Source: Promethearchaeota archaeon
Lineage (GTDB): Archaea > Asgardarchaeota > Lokiarchaeia > Sigynarchaeales > MK-D1
Assembly (NCBI GenBank): GCA_016839385.1
Contig: JAEOUK010000488.1
Coordinates: 1-13,163, forward strand
Length of the DNA: 13,163 nt
Direction of reading: 5' to 3'
Part shown: positions 6,286 to 11,761 of the stretch, in pieces
How positions within the stretch are numbered: the first letter of the stretch is position 1
How the letters are laid out: each line of letters opens with the position of its first letter
Made by a program: the position numbers and the translations under genes
Notes under the pieces: model-generated
Seen by the model: only the letters and a program-made list of their open reading frames with translations
Database searches by the model: none
Told to the model about the DNA's origin: nothing

Positions 6286-6975
6286 TTATTTTTGTTCGGA
6301 TTTGAGTTTTGCAAGAATATTTGCAACTTCATTATATATATTAGTGAGTTTACTTTTGGTTAATGATTCTTTAGAGGAAGTCTTAATGATCTTACTCAGA
6401 TTACCAAATGAACGTTGATATGCCCATAATGCTTTATCATCAAGTCCGACACTTTCGAAATTCTTTCCTAAATAATAAAATGCCAAGGGGTATTCAAAAT
6501 GTCTTTTCACCAAGCGCATTAGTGTATTAATGGATAGATCGAACCTTCCGCTCAGAAAATAGACCTTTCCCATCAGGAATTTGGCGTCTACATTGTTAGG
6601 ATCATCATGATCTAAAATATCAAAAATTATGTTAAGACTAGCATCATATTTTTGTTCCAGAAGAAGTTTCTTTGCACGATTTAGTTTGTCAAGTACCACC
6701 ATACATTCTTCAACTTCATTTTCATCATGGGGTACTTCTGGAGGTAATAATTCATCTATTTGAGATTTTTTTGAATGCTTATCTAAAATTTGTTGGGTAT
6801 AACGTGCATTACATACAGGACATGTTTCAGAATTTAGCAACCACATCTTTAAACATGGATCGATGTGAAGGAAATGTCCATTTCCACATGTAACATAATT
6901 TGCACTTTGAATTTTATGCTCTGTGCTCACTAGGAGTTTAGTATGGCAAACGATGCAACTGATTTCTGAATTCAT
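6286..6975 (-). CDS. RING-H2-like zinc domain plus TPR repeats
   Basis: Counted from the ATG at 6975 (229 residues), the first 55 residues hold eight spaced metal ligands: Cys7, Cys10, Cys30, His34, His37, Cys41, Cys52, Cys55. The stretch H-F-L-H-I-D-P-C-L-K-M-W-L (34-46) with C-P-V-C (52-55) closely resembles the eukaryotic RING-H2 pattern 'H-x-F-H-x2-C-L-x2-W-L...C-P-x-C'. There is one extra residue between the second His and Cys41. RING-H2 domains usually recruit ubiquitin-conjugating enzymes. Residues about 93-194 form helix pairs like two or three TPR repeats (for example Y-L-G-K...A-L-W-A-Y), a protein-binding scaffold. An acidic linker (about 74-90) separates them. An ubiquitin-ligase-like role is inference; no ubiquitin, E1 or E2 gene is visible. 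An upstream TTG at 6993 is a possible alternative start. It follows alba1 on the same strand. Confidence 0.72.
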   Translation of the reverse strand: MNSEISCIVCHTKLLVSTEHKIQSANYVTCGNGHFLHIDPCLKMWLLNSETCPVCNARYTQQILDKHSKKSQIDELLPPEVPHDENEVEECMVVLDKLNRAKKLLLEQKYDASLNIIFDILDHDDPNNVDAKFLMGKVYFLSGRFDLSINTLMRLVKRHFEYPLAFYYLGKNFESVGLDDKALWAYQRSFGNLSKIIKTSSKESLTKSKLTNIYNEVANILAKLKSEQK

Positions 6976-7064
6976 GTATATGAAATATTTCAATGGTGAT
7001 CCAAAATGGTTTTGGTATTCGTATGAATTTACAAAAAATAATTATTGTTGATACAAATTAGTAC

Positions 7065-7083
7065 ATTTTGCTAACTGCAAAAT
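7065..7083. repeat. Stem-loop attttgc/gcaaaat downstream of alba1
   Basis: A perfect 7-bp stem with a 5-nt loop (taact). It lies 67 nt past the alba1 stop and directly abuts a second inverted repeat. It is likely a 3'-end structure of the alba1 transcript or lies in the leader of the RING-TPR mRNA. Confidence 0.4.
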
Positions 7084-7117
7084 CTACCACGAAAAAGAGA
7101 TTAAAATTATGTGGTAG
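7084..7117. repeat. Inverted repeat ctaccac/gtggtag downstream of alba1
   Basis: Seven-base perfect arms (7084-7090 and 7111-7117) enclose a 20-nt A-rich loop. On the minus strand the loop contains a T5 tract (ctttttc), so alba1 transcription could end here. It directly abuts the 7065-7083 stem-loop. Confidence 0.4.
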
Positions 7118-7149
7118 GTGGTTAAAAGTGTATCTCCGTAGCCAATTAC

Positions 7150-7473
7150 CTATTTCTCGGCTTCTTTCTTTGCAATTTCAATTTCGATACTACTTACATT
7201 TGAAACTTTTCCATCTGCATTTTTTAATTGCTCAGTGCTTAAACGGATGTCAATGTATATAGCATCTGTCACAAACTTCTTCTTCAGTATCTCGGCAACA
7301 TCCACAGCTCGACTAATTCGCTTGCCGCGTGCTTTTATAGTGCAATGCTTAAATCCTGAGGGAGAATTGGGATCTTCCTCGTTCAAAATTACCATGGCGG
7401 CCATTACATAATTCATTATAGGCCGTGTGCCAATATATACGCTCTGATCGTTTTCTTTGTCGTTTCTGGACAT
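7150..7473 (-). CDS. albA: Alba-family DNA/RNA-binding chromatin protein, paralogue 1
   Basis: Alba proteins are small dimeric proteins that coat DNA and also bind RNA in archaea. The 107-residue sequence follows the whole fold: V-Y-I-G-T-R-P-I-M-N-Y-V (12-23), I-K-A-R-G-K-R-I-S-R-A-V-D (46-58), E-I-L-K-K-K-F-V and a last strand V-S-S-I-E-I-E-I. At the site of the acetylatable Lys16/Lys17 pair of Sulfolobus Alba ('IGKKP') it has Thr-Arg. The Phe matching Phe60 of the dimer-dimer contact is kept. An insertion (E-E-D-P-N-S-P-S-G-F) lengthens the turn before the K-A-R-G strand. A Shine-Dalgarno site gaggt lies 7 nt before the ATG. It is the last gene before the RING-TPR gene and is separated from alba2 by a 227-bp gap carrying its own promoter and a leader stem-loop. 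Confidence 0.93.
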   Translation of the reverse strand: MSRNDKENDQSVYIGTRPIMNYVMAAMVILNEEDPNSPSGFKHCTIKARGKRISRAVDVAEILKKKFVTDAIYIDIRLSTEQLKNADGKVSNVSSIEIEIAKKEAEK

Positions 7474-7556
7474 GTTTATTACCTCATAGGATTGGAAGTA
7501 TTACTATTTCACTTTTACTGACTGTATCAATGGATTGTCGGTATGTTATTTTTAAC

Positions 7557-7574
7557 GTCGTGCAGTTTCACGAC
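7557..7574 (-). promoter_or_regulatory. 5'-leader stem-loop of alba1
   Basis: On the minus strand GTCGTG pairs exactly with CACGAC around a 6-nt loop. It starts 24 nt after the AAATTTAAA element, so it should sit at the very 5' end of the mRNA, about 83 nt before the alba1 ATG. The alba2 leader has a stem-loop at the same spacing. Confidence 0.5.
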
Positions 7575-7598
7575 TAGGAGCTCTATTTACAGACAGTT

Positions 7599-7607
7599 TT
7601 TAAATTT
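7599..7607 (-). promoter_or_regulatory. Promoter element AAATTTAAA of alba1
   Basis: This 9-mer is identical to the one before alba2 (8116-8124), each exactly 24 nt upstream of a stem-loop. As a TATA box it would place the transcription start near 7577. The 7474-7700 gap holds no gene that I can see. Confidence 0.5.
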
Positions 7608-7700
7608 TTTGAAAACTATCGAATGAAAGTTACGAGTGGTTAACAGCGTTCATTAACAACATACATTCGTGTAAAAAGGAAAAATAGAAAGTTAAAATTT

Positions 7701-8018
7701 CTAGGGGAGTTTATCCCTTTTAGATTCCGGAATAATTAAATCGATTTCGATGGAACTCACGTTAGATGTCTTTCCATCAGGATTTGGGCGTTGTTCTGTA
7801 TTTAATCGTATCTCTTCGTATTCTGCTTCAGGCACGAATTTGTTTTTAAGGATTTCTGCTACATCTACCGCGGCATTAATGGCTCTTCCTCGTGCTTTAA
7901 GCGACACGAAACGATTCTTTTTGATTATAAACATCGAAGCGGTTATGTAGTTAATTTTTGGACTGTTACCGATGTATACGGAGAGGTCATCTTGTTTCTC
8001 GTGTTTCTCGTCTGACAT
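7701..8018 (-). CDS. albA: Alba-family DNA/RNA-binding chromatin protein, paralogue 2
   Basis: This second Alba (105 residues) shares the fold and much sequence with paralogue 1: S-V-Y-I-G (13-17), K-A-R-G-R-A-I-N-A-A-V-D (43-54), E-I-L-K-N-K-F-V and S-N-V-S-S-I-E-I-D. It departs at key sites. The 'KKPVMNYV' DNA-contact segment reads N-S-P-K-I-N-Y-I, so both Lys16/Lys17 positions are lost. The interface Phe is kept. It has no insertion in the middle turn and has a charged tail. Two Albas may form heterodimers with different DNA or RNA preference, as known for Alba1/Alba2 in some Crenarchaeota. An aggaa site lies about 10 nt before the ATG, weaker than that of paralogue 1. It lies between lsm and alba1 on the same strand, 188 bp from lsm, with its own predicted promoter. 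Confidence 0.92.
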   Translation of the reverse strand: MSDEKHEKQDDLSVYIGNSPKINYITASMFIIKKNRFVSLKARGRAINAAVDVAEILKNKFVPEAEYEEIRLNTEQRPNPDGKTSNVSSIEIDLIIPESKRDKLP

Positions 8019-8045
8019 TTTTCTTTGTTTCCTATGTAAATTTTT

Positions 8046-8077
8046 GATAGATAAGATAGTGTTGATAGTAACGATAG
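8046..8077. repeat. Four GATAG units at exact 9-bp spacing in the alba2 leader
   Basis: GATAG starts at 8046, 8055, 8064 and 8073, giving four copies with a 9-bp period; the spacer bases differ. In the alba2 transcript they read CTATC, and the copy nearest the mRNA 5' end forms part of the stem-loop. Such spacing suggests repeated binding by one protein, possibly Alba itself. The pattern is seen; the function is inferred. Confidence 0.55.
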
Positions 8078-8091
8078 ACTTTTGTCGATCG
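8072..8091 (-). promoter_or_regulatory. 5'-leader stem-loop of alba2
   Basis: On the minus strand CGATCGAC pairs with GTCTATCG around an AAAA loop: eight base pairs with one mismatch. It begins 24 nt after the AAATTTAAA element and ends 53 nt before the alba2 ATG. CTAG just precedes it and TTAC follows, echoing the alba1 leader. Confidence 0.5.
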
Positions 8092-8115
8092 CTAGAAAAA
8101 ATAGTTCTCTACCTA

Positions 8116-8124
8116 TTTAAATTT
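8116..8124 (-). promoter_or_regulatory. Promoter element AAATTTAAA of alba2
   Basis: Identical in sequence and in distance to its stem-loop (24 nt) to the alba1 element. A TATA role would put the start of transcription near 8094. Confidence 0.5.
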
Positions 8125-8206
8125 GTGGAATGGAAATAGAGAGAGAAATGTGTTAGATGGACGTAATACCTCAGTACTACGTGCGTATATTCTTGGAAGA
8201 ATTCAA

Positions 8207-8470
8207 TTATTGACCAAATTCAATGAAAACAACATTATCTCCACGAATTAGAATTTCACCAAGTTCTTCACGTTCTTCTACTAACTCGCCTTCTTCATTT
8301 TCAATTTCATAGATTTGAGTACAATCACTTAGGAACAAATTAAGGTGTTGATCAAAGCTCTCTAAAACACCTCGAAACAATCGGTTCTTCTTTATTTTGA
8401 TTAATATTACCTTATTCAAGCTTTTGCGTAATTCTTCGATGGGATCACGGTTTGATCTCTGAGACATCAT
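8207..8470 (-). CDS. Lsm (Sm-like archaeal protein, SmAP)
   Basis: Lsm proteins form six- or seven-membered rings that bind U-rich RNA and act in RNA processing. The 87 residues hold both Sm motifs. Sm1 (about 21-49) is V-I-L-I-K-I-K...F-R-G-V-L-E-S-F-D-Q-H-L-N-L-F-L-S-D, with the D-Q-H-L-N loop that contacts RNA bases. Sm2 (about 72-85) is G-E-I-L-I-R-G-D-N-V-V-F-I, containing the typical I-R-G-D-N-V. The loop between them (E-N-E-E-G-E-L-V-E-E-R-E-E) is unusually acidic. A strong Shine-Dalgarno site (GGAGG) lies 4 nt before the first ATG and 7 nt before the second, so the true start may be at 8467. It sits downstream of the synthase gene and upstream of alba2 on one strand, a grouping of nucleic-acid-binding proteins. 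Confidence 0.95.
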   Translation of the reverse strand: MMSQRSNRDPIEELRKSLNKVILIKIKKNRLFRGVLESFDQHLNLFLSDCTQIYEIENEEGELVEEREELGEILIRGDNVVFIEFGQ

Positions 8471-8474
8471 ATTT

Positions 8475-8479
8475 CCTCC
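8475..8479 (-). promoter_or_regulatory. Shine-Dalgarno site of lsm (start-deciding)
   Basis: GGAGG on the minus strand is spaced 7 nt from the second ATG (8467) but only 4 nt from the first (8470), favouring initiation at the second codon. Confidence 0.6.
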
Positions 8480-8574
8480 AAGAGAGTTATCTAAACCATA
8501 GAGGGCTTAAAATTAAAATGTTTTGAATAGAATCGCTGACAAAATGAGTACTTATTGCATTTAAGGAGTTTCTA

Positions 8575-9912
8575 TTAGAGATTCATCAAGTTTTTATTTT
8601 TTTTATCTTTCAAAATTTCTTTCAAATCTTCTCCCCCGATTTCTCTGACAATGGCATAAAATTCTTTATCACTCACACCGGAAGTTATTTTTTCAAGATC
8701 TTTCTTAATTCGTTGGAAAATTTTTTGAATGTCATCTTTAGGGGCTTTTTCTTGATGTTCTTTTACCTTAGCAACAATTTTGCTAAGCACTTCTTTGGGA
8801 AAATCCATATTAATGAGCTTGAGTTTTTCCACCAAAGCATTAACAATTGCTCCACTTCCTGATAGTTTTCCCAAATAGAATTTTCGTGTTCTTCCAACAA
8901 TTTTAGGATTGATAGGTTCATATGTCGCGGGATGTGTTAAAATCGCATTTACATGTAAACCACTTTCATGACTGAATGAAAATGGACCTACAACAGGTTT
9001 ATGCATATTGAGTGGAAGACAAAATAAACGTTCTACTAATTGACTCAATTCAAATAGCTTGTTGAGTTTGATACCTGTTTTAATTCCTAGTCTTTCTAAA
9101 TTCATTACCACTTCTTCAAACGCAGCATTCCCCGCTCGTTCTCCATATCCATTTACGCATGTATGAGGAAATTCAGCACCTTGCAAGACTGCTTCTACTG
9201 TATTTGCGACAGCAAGACCGAAATCATTATGCATATGCACACCTAATCCTACATTCCCGTTGATGCCTTGAATAGCAGCTTTGGTTTTCTGAATCAAATA
9301 TGAAATTGAAGATGGAGTGAGAACACCAACAGTATCTCCAATAACTAGACGTTTAACTCCACTTTCAACCGCAGCTCTGTGAACATTTTCTAAATGATCC
9401 CATTTAGCTCTTGAAGCATCCTCAGATACCCAATTTACAACCAACCCATGCTCCTTCGCATAACCTATCATATCTTTAATCAAAGAGATTTCCTTTTCCG
9501 GAGTGAGTTTTAAGATATTCATCATGAGTTGTGAAGTGGGAATGAAAAGAACGATTTCATCAACATCTGCATTAATACATGCATCGATATCTCCGATTCT
9601 TGGACGGGCAATAGCCAGAATCTTACTGTGAGTATATCCTTCACTAGTAATCGCTTTCACAGTTTCCAATTCAGAATTTGAAACGGCAGGAAATCCTACT
9701 GCTACTAAAGGAACTCCAATATCATCCAGAGCTTTGGCTATAGTGATTTTATCTTCTTGAGTGAGGTAAACACCGGGAGATTGTTCTCCATCTCTTAAGG
9801 TTTCGTCCCAAATCTCTACTTTCGTTGGGCGATCTTTAGGAAGAACGCCCGGATCGAAATTATAATCATAGAGTTGATCTTGTACCTCTTTATTGGAGAA
9901 CCTATATTTCAT
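8575..9912 (-). CDS. Homocitrate/isopropylmalate synthase-family acyltransferase
   Basis: This family condenses acetyl-CoA with a 2-oxo acid in a metal-dependent TIM barrel. Motifs seen are D-E-T-L-R-D-G-E-Q-S-P-G (36-47) with catalytic Arg40/Asp41, G-V-H-M-H-N-D (224-230) with metal ligands His226/His228, G-D-T-V-G (192-196), G-E-R-A-G-N-A (257-263) and H-E-S-G-L-H (315-320). The 445 residues include a 30-residue N-terminal extension but no LeuA regulatory domain, so feedback control by leucine is unlikely. The A-I-L-x-H-P-x-T-Y-E-P-I-N-P segment (323-336) resembles homocitrate synthase/AksA more than LeuA. Homocitrate synthase, citramalate synthase or Re-citrate synthase are all possible; no partner genes lie nearby. 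A GAGGAG site lies 7 nt before the ATG. It appears to head the minus-strand lsm-alba-alba group and is divergent from the GPN gene. Confidence 0.88.
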   Translation of the reverse strand: MKYRFSNKEVQDQLYDYNFDPGVLPKDRPTKVEIWDETLRDGEQSPGVYLTQEDKITIAKALDDIGVPLVAVGFPAVSNSELETVKAITSEGYTHSKILAIARPRIGDIDACINADVDEIVLFIPTSQLMMNILKLTPEKEISLIKDMIGYAKEHGLVVNWVSEDASRAKWDHLENVHRAAVESGVKRLVIGDTVGVLTPSSISYLIQKTKAAIQGINGNVGLGVHMHNDFGLAVANTVEAVLQGAEFPHTCVNGYGERAGNAAFEEVVMNLERLGIKTGIKLNKLFELSQLVERLFCLPLNMHKPVVGPFSFSHESGLHVNAILTHPATYEPINPKIVGRTRKFYLGKLSGSGAIVNALVEKLKLINMDFPKEVLSKIVAKVKEHQEKAPKDDIQKIFQRIKKDLEKITSGVSDKEFYAIVREIGGEDLKEILKDKKNKNLMNL

Positions 9913-9919
9913 GAAATGA

Positions 9920-9925
9920 CTCCTC
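9920..9925 (-). promoter_or_regulatory. Shine-Dalgarno site of the homocitrate synthase-like gene
   Basis: GAGGAG ends 7 nt before the ATG at 9912, ideal spacing, fixing the start of the 445-residue product. Confidence 0.65.
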
Positions 9926-10046
9926 AGCTTGTCGACATTTTGATTGTGACATCTTTTCCTTATTAATACATCTTCATGGTGTTTTCGAAAAAGAAAAAAA
10001 TGATATGGAACTGTTACCTTGTATAAACGAACTAGAGCAGTTTTTT

Positions 10047-10051
10047 GAGGA
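10047..10051 (+). promoter_or_regulatory. Shine-Dalgarno site of the GPN GTPase gene (start-deciding)
   Basis: GAGGA ends 7 nt before the ATG at 10059. A gtataaac TATA-like element lies at 10021-10028. Together they favour this start over the in-frame ATG at 10005. Confidence 0.55.
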
Positions 10052-10058
10052 AATTGTT

Positions 10059-10838
10059 ATGATTTTCAATTATTGTATTGGTCCCGCAGGATCAGGAAAA
10101 ACCACCCTTGTGGCTACAACCTATAACCATTTGTCGTCTAATTATAATGAACTGCGAGTAATTACCGTGAATTTGGATCCAGGAGTGCGAAACCTTCCAT
10201 ATTCACCTGATGTGGATATCCGGGATTACATTATTCTGGAAGAAGTGATGGAGCGTTATGGATTAGGTCCAAATGGAGGATTAGTCGCAGCTACAGATAT
10301 GATTATTGAAAGTATTGAAGATTTGAAATTCGAAATTTCCGAATTCAATGATCCTGACGTAGTGTTAATTGATACACCCGGGCAAATGGAATTGTTTGCA
10401 TTTCGAAATACAGGTCCAATGGTAGTGAGTTCTTTAGGATATGGAGATGCACAAAAAGTGGTGACTTTTTTATTCGATCCTGCAGTTTGCCGCCTTCCAA
10501 ATGGGTTTATTTCGACTATGTTCCTCGCAGGCTCAGTGTTGTATCGATTTGCTAATATACCTCAAATAAATGTACTCTCAAAATCCGATTTATTGGAACC
10601 TGACATTTTAGAAAAAGTACTTGGATGGAGTGAGGACTTTGATAAACTTATGGAAGCAACAGATAAAACTGAACGAGGTTTAGTTCGAGAATTAGATAGT
10701 GGAATTTCAGAAATTTTCCAACGATTACAAAATTTTCCTCCATTACAAAGTCTTTCAAGTTTGGAATTCACTGGAATTGAAGATTATTGGGGTTCAATCC
10801 AGCGAACATTGAATTTTGACGAGTCCCCATTTTATTAA
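10059..10838 (+). CDS. GPN-loop GTPase
   Basis: GPN-loop GTPases are dimeric G proteins; the eukaryotic ones help assemble and import RNA polymerase II, while the archaeal role is unsettled. Counted from the chosen ATG (259 residues), motifs are Walker A G-P-A-G-S-G-K-T (8-15), the defining Gly-Pro-Asn loop at 70-72 (G-L-G-P-N-G-G-L), D-T-P-G-Q (105-109) as G3, and S-K-S-D (174-177) as the guanine-specificity motif. The 'M-I-F-N-Y-C-I-G-P-A-G-S-G-K' opening matches eukaryotic GPN starts and fits initiation at 10059, supported by the Shine-Dalgarno site. An in-frame ATG at 10005 would add 18 residues with no family match. It is divergent from the homocitrate synthase-like gene, and its stop lies 17 bp before the tail of tRNA-Pro. 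Confidence 0.94.
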   Translation: MIFNYCIGPAGSGKTTLVATTYNHLSSNYNELRVITVNLDPGVRNLPYSPDVDIRDYIILEEVMERYGLGPNGGLVAATDMIIESIEDLKFEISEFNDPDVVLIDTPGQMELFAFRNTGPMVVSSLGYGDAQKVVTFLFDPAVCRLPNGFISTMFLAGSVLYRFANIPQINVLSKSDLLEPDILEKVLGWSEDFDKLMEATDKTERGLVRELDSGISEIFQRLQNFPPLQSLSSLEFTGIEDYWGSIQRTLNFDESPFY

Positions 10839-10855
10839 AAAGATAAAAGAAGTTC

Positions 10856-10931
10856 TGGTGGGACAGGGAAGATTTGAACTCCCGACCACTCGGCCCCCAG
10901 CCGAGTATCATACCAGCTAGACTACTGTCCC
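10856..10931 (-). tRNA. tRNA-Pro (anticodon GGG), CCA encoded
   Basis: Folded on the minus strand: acceptor GGGACAG/CTGTCCC, U8-A9, D-arm with GG in the loop, anticodon stem CTCGG/CCGAG around C-T-GGG-G-G, a 5-nt variable loop, T-arm GGGAG/CTTCC with loop TTCAAAT, discriminator A, and genome-encoded CCA (10856-10858). The total is 73 nt plus CCA. The anticodon GGG reads CCC and CCU, hence proline. There is no intron. It is divergent from tRNA-Arg 96 bp away. Confidence 0.95.
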
Positions 10932-11027
10932 ACGGTTTATTAATTGCGAATGATGTATCAATCAAGTTAAAAAAATTTTTGTATTGTGTTGTGTTATGAA
11001 GTATTACTTAATATCACTTCCTGAAAA

Positions 11028-11102
11028 GGGTCTGTAGTCTAGCTTGGATAAGGTGCCGGCTTGCGGAGCCGGTTGTCGCAGGTTCAAATCCTGCCAGGCC
11101 CA
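11028..11102 (+). tRNA. tRNA-Arg (anticodon GCG)
   Basis: It is 75 nt long. The acceptor is GGGTCTG/CAGGCCC with one G-T pair. The D-loop is 10 nt with GG. The anticodon stem CCGGC/GCCGG encloses T-T-GCG-G-A. The T-arm is GCAGG/CCTGC with loop TTCAAAT, and the discriminator is A. The anticodon GCG reads CGC and CGU, arginine. CCA is not encoded (the next bases are cta), unlike the neighbouring tRNA-Pro. A T-rich tract follows at 11108-11119 and probably ends transcription. Confidence 0.95.
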
Positions 11103-11186
11103 CTATCTTTTTTATTTTTGACTTATGTTCTCATTTTTTTTTAAAAATTATCGTATGAATATTTCGTTTGGTTTAAAATCTTCTTT

Positions 11187-11193
11187 AGGAGGA
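11187..11193 (+). promoter_or_regulatory. Strong Shine-Dalgarno site before the 97-aa gene
   Basis: AGGAGGA lies 6 nt before the ATG at 11200. It decides the start of this gene against the in-frame ATGs at 11125 and 11155, and shows that leadered translation operates in this organism. A tttaaaaatta stretch near 11144 is a plausible TATA box. Confidence 0.7.
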
Positions 11194-11199
11194 GAAACT

Positions 11200-11493
11200 A
11201 TGAGAAAAAAACAAGATGGTCTAAGTGGAGAGTCCGCAACCACTTTTAGTCAGATGGTTGATAAAAATCGAGATAACGAGTTTTTAGAAGTGCTTCGTAA
11301 GGTTACTTCTTTAATGCAGATTAAAGAAGAAACCCATTATGCACAGATCTTATCCAAGAACATTCAAAGTATGGCAGCGGAAATTCAGATGAAGTTTGAT
11401 GAGTATTTGGACAAAAAATGCATTCCATTCAGAACTGAAGTGTTTTTACTTATACTTTTTCAGGAACTATTTGAGAAGTTTGTGATGCAATAA
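11200..11493 (+). CDS. Small helical protein of unknown function
   Basis: This 97-residue protein has no motif that I recognise. The first 25 residues are polar and probably flexible. From about residue 26 the sequence looks helical, with heptad-like hydrophobic spacing (L-E-V-L-R-K-V at 29-35, Y-A-Q-I-L near 47-51). The C-terminal 17 residues (V-F-L-L-I-L-F-Q-E-L-F) are strongly hydrophobic but contain Glu and Gln, so a buried helix or dimer face is likelier than a membrane span. One cysteine is present and there is no zinc motif. The start is set by a strong Shine-Dalgarno site. It sits between tRNA-Arg and mcm on the same strand, so a replication-related role is possible, but only position supports it. 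Confidence 0.7.
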   Translation: MRKKQDGLSGESATTFSQMVDKNRDNEFLEVLRKVTSLMQIKEETHYAQILSKNIQSMAAEIQMKFDEYLDKKCIPFRTEVFLLILFQELFEKFVMQ

Positions 11494-11640
11494 ACTCGAT
11501 TTCAATTCTATTGTTTTGAACGCAAATGGGAAATTTATTGCTCTATTATTAAAACGAAAGTTTAATCATGCGTTCTTCTGGTATATTTACGTGATTTTCT
11601 ATTGAATTCATGTAGAGCGGACAATCCACTAATAAGTTGG

Positions 11641-11650
11641 TTTATATATC
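11641..11650 (+). promoter_or_regulatory. TATA box of mcm
   Basis: The sequence tttatatatc is a strong TATA match. Initiation about 26 nt downstream (near 11672) would leave a leader of roughly 90 nt before the mcm ATG, longer than elsewhere in the window. The leader contains a small inverted repeat, gtttag/ctaaac. The rest of the 268-bp gap from 11494 shows no gene. Confidence 0.55.
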
Positions 11651-11761
11651 GCGACAAAAATATCTCATTACAGATTTATGGAAAACCGAGATGTTTAGGG
11701 GTTAACACTCATCTAAACTAACATAAGTGCATCCGATTCACACAAGTGGGGTAAAAGAACT

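Noticed and set aside
7474..7700. Box C/D guide RNA in the gap between the alba genes
   Set aside because: I found no paired TGATGA and CTGA boxes with proper spacing; the hairpin and promoter explain the visible structure.
10005..10058. Upstream ATG of the GPN GTPase giving 18 more residues
   Set aside because: Family members begin about seven residues before the P-loop, and the ATG at 10059 has a well-spaced Shine-Dalgarno site.
11125..11199. Upstream ATGs (11125 and 11155) of the 97-aa gene
   Set aside because: The extra residues look unstructured, and a strong AGGAGGA site lies inside that stretch, pointing to 11200.
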